This document shows positions 60,806 to 64,000 of a DNA stretch of 64,000 bases, one piece after another. The notes beneath the pieces were generated by a model. It searched no databases, was not told where the DNA came from, and saw only the letters and a program-made list of their open reading frames with translations. Each line of letters starts with the position of its first letter. The stretch's first letter is position 1. This stretch comes from Devosia sp. LC5 (lineage in GTDB: Bacteria > Pseudomonadota > Alphaproteobacteria > Rhizobiales > Devosiaceae), in assembly GCF_000735585.1 (NCBI RefSeq), contig NZ_JNNO01000003.1, positions 1 through 64,000 on the forward strand. The letters are read 5' to 3'. Made by a program: the position numbers and the translations under genes.

Positions 60806-62533
60806 ATGCTGGCTCGTTTTTTCTCTTACTATGCCCCCTATAAGGGGCTGTTTGCGCTCGATTTCGGCTGCGCCATCGTTGCAGGCCTGCTCGAACTGGC
60901 CTTCCCCATGGCGGTGGCCTATTTCATCGACCAATTGCTGCCCCGCTCCGAATTCGGCTTCATCCTGATTGCCGGGGCCGCGTTGCTGGCCATCTATATT
61001 TTCAATGCCGTGCTGATGGGCGTGGTCAATTATTTCGGCCATATGCTGGGCATCAGCATTGAAACCGACATGCGCCGCCAGGTGTTCGACCACCTGCAAA
61101 AGCTCAGCTTCCGCTTCTTCGACAATAACAAGACCGGCCATTTGATCACCCATGTGACCAAGGATCTGGAAGATGTGGGCGAAGTGGCGCATCACGGCCC
61201 CGAAGACGTCTTCATCGCCGTCATGACTTTCCTCGGCGCCTTCGCCCTGATGTTCACGGTCAATTGGCAGCTGGCGCTGATCACCACGCTGATCGTGCCG
61301 GTCATGACCTGGCTGGTCAGCCGGTACGGCGCCAAGATGACGCAGAACTGGCGAACCCTGTTCCGGCAGGTCGGCGAGTTCAATACCCGTATCGAGGACT
61401 CGATCGGCGGCATCCGGGTGGTCAAGGCCTTCGCCAACGAACCACATGAGGCCAATCTCTTCGCTGGCAATAACAGCAATTACCGCAAGACCAAATTGCA
61501 GGCCTATGCCTTTATGACGGCCAGCATCACCATCACCTATCTCAGTACGCGCCTGGTGCAGCTTGTCGTCATGCTGGTTGGTGCGTGGCTGGTGGTGCAG
61601 GGCGATCTGACCAATGGCGGCTTTGTCAGCTTCCTGCTGCTGGTCAATGTGTTCATGCGCCCGGTCGACAAGATCACCGGTGTTCTGGAAAGCTATCCCA
61701 AGGGCATTGCCGGCTTCCGCCGATTCACCACGCTGATCGATACGGAACCGGATATTGCCGACCGGCCCAATGCCAAGGCCGTGCGCAGTCTTAGGGGCGA
61801 CATTGTCTTTGCCGATGCCGGATTTTCCTACGAGCACGGCCGCAAGGTGCTCGACGGGCTTAACCTGACGATCAAGGCTGGGGAAACCGTGGCCGTGGTC
61901 GGCCCATCGGGCGCGGGCAAGACCACGCTCTGCTCGCTGCTGCCGCGTTTTTACGAGCTTGATAGCGGCTCGATCAGCATCGACGGCATGGATATTCGCG
62001 ACATGACGCAGGCTTCCCTGCGCAGCCAGATCGGCATCGTGCAGCAGGATGTATTTCTGTTCGGCGGCACGATCCGCGAGAACATCGCCTATGGCCAGCT
62101 TGGTGCCTCCGACGAGGCGATCTGGGAAGCGGCTACGCGCGCCCGCTTCGATACCGTCATCAAGCGGCTTTCCGATGGGCTGGATACGATGGTAGGCGAA
62201 CGCGGCGTCAAGCTGTCAGGCGGGCAGAAGCAGCGCGTGGCGATCGCGCGGATTTTCCTCAAGAACCCGCCGATCCTGATCCTGGATGAGGCGACCTCGG
62301 CGCTCGATACGGCAACTGAAGTGGCCATCCAGCAATCGCTTGCCGAACTATCCAGGGGCCGCACGACGCTGGTGATCGCCCACCGGCTGGCGACGATCCA
62401 GCATGCGGATCGGATTGTGGTGCTCGATGAGACCGGCATTGTCGAGCAGGGGGCGCATGCCGATCTGCTGGCCCGCAAGGGAGCTTACGCGCGGCTGCAC
62501 GATGCGCAATTCGGGTACTTGCCGGGAGCGTGA
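60806..62533 (+). CDS. ABC-type exporter, fused transmembrane and ATPase domains
   Basis: Half-transporter of 575 residues that should dimerise. The transmembrane domain (about 1-310) has six predicted helices and the coupling region DHLQKLSFRFFDNNKTGHLITHVTKDLEDV. The ATPase domain has Walker A GPSGAGKTT (about 367-375), the Q-loop QIGIVQQDVFLF, signature LSGGQKQR and Walker B LDEATSALD. This is the lipid/multidrug exporter class (MsbA-like). It is 26 bp after the small Cys-containing protein; a link is possible but not shown. Confidence 0.93.
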   Translation: MLARFFSYYAPYKGLFALDFGCAIVAGLLELAFPMAVAYFIDQLLPRSEFGFILIAGAALLAIYIFNAVLMGVVNYFGHMLGISIETDMRRQVFDHLQKLSFRFFDNNKTGHLITHVTKDLEDVGEVAHHGPEDVFIAVMTFLGAFALMFTVNWQLALITTLIVPVMTWLVSRYGAKMTQNWRTLFRQVGEFNTRIEDSIGGIRVVKAFANEPHEANLFAGNNSNYRKTKLQAYAFMTASITITYLSTRLVQLVVMLVGAWLVVQGDLTNGGFVSFLLLVNVFMRPVDKITGVLESYPKGIAGFRRFTTLIDTEPDIADRPNAKAVRSLRGDIVFADAGFSYEHGRKVLDGLNLTIKAGETVAVVGPSGAGKTTLCSLLPRFYELDSGSISIDGMDIRDMTQASLRSQIGIVQQDVFLFGGTIRENIAYGQLGASDEAIWEAATRARFDTVIKRLSDGLDTMVGERGVKLSGGQKQRVAIARIFLKNPPILILDEATSALDTATEVAIQQSLAELSRGRTTLVIAHRLATIQHADRIVVLDETGIVEQGAHADLLARKGAYARLHDAQFGYLPGA

Positions 62534-62867
62534 GGGAGCGGATCCAATTCCCGCCCCGCACCAGCGAGCCCGAATTCCCAACAAATCCCGATGCACGCAA
62601 ACGCCCGGTCCGTGGGCCATGCCCATACCTATGCGCCTGGCGGCCATCGGCTACGCGGCGGACCTGCCCTAAACCTGCCCCAAACTTTACCGACATATCA
62701 CGACAACGCGAGCAACCCTTGCCGTCAACGGATCGTTAAGGGTTCGTCGCGGCTCACCGGGAGCCATGCGGTACCTGCATGGCGCCCATGCGTCAACTTT
62801 TCCGGCTATCCGGCGTTCGAATTAAGCCGGAAACCATGCAATACAACACCGAACGGGTAGTGTTTTC
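62534..62867. promoter_or_regulatory. opgG/opgD promoter and leader with two hairpins
   Basis: This 334-bp gap has no gene. AACCCTT at 62714-62720 pairs with AAGGGTT at 62738-62744. TTTCCGGCT at 62799-62807 pairs perfectly with AGCCGGAAA at 62825-62833 around a 17-nt loop, ending 34 nt before the proposed start codon. The second hairpin is well placed to affect translation of the glucan gene or end an upstream transcript. The first could be an operator or leader element. Confidence 0.5.
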
Positions 62868-64000
62868 TTGAAGCGTCACATCAACAGTCTGCCGAATCGC
62901 CGCGATGTCCTTTTCGGGATAGGCGCAGTCGCCCTCTTGTCGACCACAGCGCTCAGCACCAAAGCCTTCGCACAGGCCGAACTGCCCGACCAATTTGCTT
63001 TCGATTTCGACTCCTTCAGCGCTCGCATGAAGGATTTGGCGGCCAGCCCATTCCAGCCGGTGACGTTCCAATTGCCCGAGGGGCTGCAGGGCCTCGATTA
63101 TGACGCCCATATGCGCATCCAGTTCCGGCCCGACCACGGTGTGTGGGCCAAGGAAAACCTGGGTTATCAGGTGCAGGCCTTCCATATGGGCTGGCTGTTC
63201 AAGGAGCCGGTCAAGCTCTACGAGCTTATGGATGGCCAAGCCAAGCTCGTGACCTTCACGGCCGCCGATTTTGACTATCATGACGCCGAAACCGCAGCGC
63301 GTGTCGCCACCGTGGGCGAATTCCCCGGTGTCGCCGGCATACGTCTCAATTATCCGCTCAATATTGCCGACAAGTATGACGAGCTTGCGACATTCCTGGG
63401 CGCCAGCTATTTCCGGGCGCTGGGCCGCAACAATGTCTATGGCCAGAGCGCCCGCGGCATTGTGCTGAATTCCTGGCTGGATGTGCCAGAAGAGTTCCCG
63501 GTCTTTTCCGAATTCTACGTCGAAAAGCCCGCCTCGGCCGATGTGCCGATGACGCTTTACGCTGCCATGGAAGGCCCCAGCGTGACGGGCGCCTATCGTT
63601 TCGTGATCTCCCCGCCGCATGGTGAGCAGCAGGAAACCATCATGGACGTGACGGCGCGGCTCAATTTCCGCAGCGATGTCAAGGAGCTGGGCGTCGCCCC
63701 GCTGACCTCGATGTTCCTGTTCGGCGATGCCAATCGCGGTAGCTTCGACGATTACCGCCCCCAGGTGCACGACACCAATGGCCTGCTGATCGAGCGAGAA
63801 AATGGGGAAGTGATGTGGCGGGCGCTCAACAACGCGACGACGCTGGGCAATTCCTATCTTTGGGAAGCCAATCCCAAGGCATATGGCCTCTACCAGCGCG
63901 GCCGTGACTTCGAGACCTATCAGGATGCCGGCGCCCATTATGAACGCCGCCCTTCGCTGCGCGTGGAGCCTACCAATAGCTGGGGGCAGGGGCATGTGCG
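62868..64000 (+). CDS. opgG: Periplasmic glucan biosynthesis protein OpgG/OpgD (MdoG family), 3' end outside the window
   Basis: Open from the TTG at 62868 to the window edge, so at least 377 residues of an expected about 500. The N-terminus LKRHINSLPNRRDVLFGIGAVALL carries a twin-arginine motif and ends in a cleavage region TKAFAQ, suggesting Tat export as for OpgD. The MdoG domain follows: FQPVTFQLPEGLQGLDYDAHMRIQFRP, VQAFHMGWLFKEPV, RFVISPPHGEQQETIMDVTARLNFR and TSMFLFGDANRGSFDDYRPQVHD. The protein acts in synthesis of osmoregulated periplasmic glucans; opgH would be expected next. Confidence 0.9.
   Translation, partial: MKRHINSLPNRRDVLFGIGAVALLSTTALSTKAFAQAELPDQFAFDFDSFSARMKDLAASPFQPVTFQLPEGLQGLDYDAHMRIQFRPDHGVWAKENLGYQVQAFHMGWLFKEPVKLYELMDGQAKLVTFTAADFDYHDAETAARVATVGEFPGVAGIRLNYPLNIADKYDELATFLGASYFRALGRNNVYGQSARGIVLNSWLDVPEEFPVFSEFYVEKPASADVPMTLYAAMEGPSVTGAYRFVISPPHGEQQETIMDVTARLNFRSDVKELGVAPLTSMFLFGDANRGSFDDYRPQVHDTNGLLIERENGEVMWRALNNATTLGNSYLWEANPKAYGLYQRGRDFETYQDAGAHYERRPSLRVEPTNSWGQGHV

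Overview
The window is a GC-rich, densely coded chromosomal segment of an alphaproteobacterium, most likely order Hyphomicrobiales. The abundance of ABC importers, an Omp25/Omp31-type outer membrane protein ending in Phe, a YkoF-ThiXYZ operon under a TPP riboswitch, an osmoregulated periplasmic glucan gene and interspersed palindromic repeats suggest a Devosia-like genus. The genus is inference; no rRNA or other marker is present. I see no insertion sequence, phage, CRISPR array, tRNA or rRNA.

Layout. 0-3.1 kb: siderophore/haem-type ABC importer (minus). 3.2-7.1 kb: GH1 beta-glucosidase, FCD-type GntR regulator and a divergent orphan family-5 solute-binding protein. 7.2-12.0 kb: LacI-type regulator divergent from a ribose-class sugar ABC importer, with two operator-like dyads 21 bp apart between them. 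12.2-15.6 kb: thiamine-precursor operon (riboswitch, YkoF, ThiX, ThiZ, ThiY). 15.7-17.6 kb: AzlCD and an outer membrane beta-barrel. 17.7-20.6 kb: two-component system divergent from a small exported protein. 20.6-35.2 kb: a carbohydrate/sugar-acid region: SDR, lactonase-like amidohydrolase, IlvD/Edd dehydratase, Gfo/Idh oxidoreductase, GntR regulator, GH39 glycosidase, a complete family-5 oligosaccharide-type ABC importer and mannonate dehydratase. 35.5-39.3 kb: Mla/MCE lipid transporter with a STAS-permease. 39.4-52.9 kb: an acyl-amino-acid or peptide region (below). 53.2-57 kb: LrgAB, an aldo/keto reductase and a membrane-anchored beta-propeller sugar dehydrogenase-like protein. 57.2-60.4 kb: glycine betaine/proline-type ABC importer. 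60.5-62.5 kb: small Cys-containing protein and an ABC exporter. 62.9 kb to the end: 5' part of opgG/opgD, running off the edge.

The most interesting unit is 42.8-52.9 kb: a GntR regulator, a Dpp-type importer (binding protein, two permeases, two ATPases), an M24-fold protein that has lost three of the five canonical metal ligands (so creatinase/ectoine-hydrolase-like rather than an aminopeptidase), an AstE/AspA-type zinc deacylase and an M38 amidohydrolase. A metal-free M24 hydrolase next to an AstE-family deacylase recalls the EutD-EutE (DoeA-DoeB) ectoine pair, but here it sits in a peptide-type transporter operon with an extra amidohydrolase. It may be a catabolic cassette for an unknown cyclic or N-acylated amino compound.

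A second theme is interspersed palindromes. At least four families of long nested inverted repeats lie between genes. Some sit inside operons: between a binding protein and its permease, between an ATPase and an amidohydrolase gene, and between ykoF and thiX. One family occurs twice almost intact and once as a half copy.
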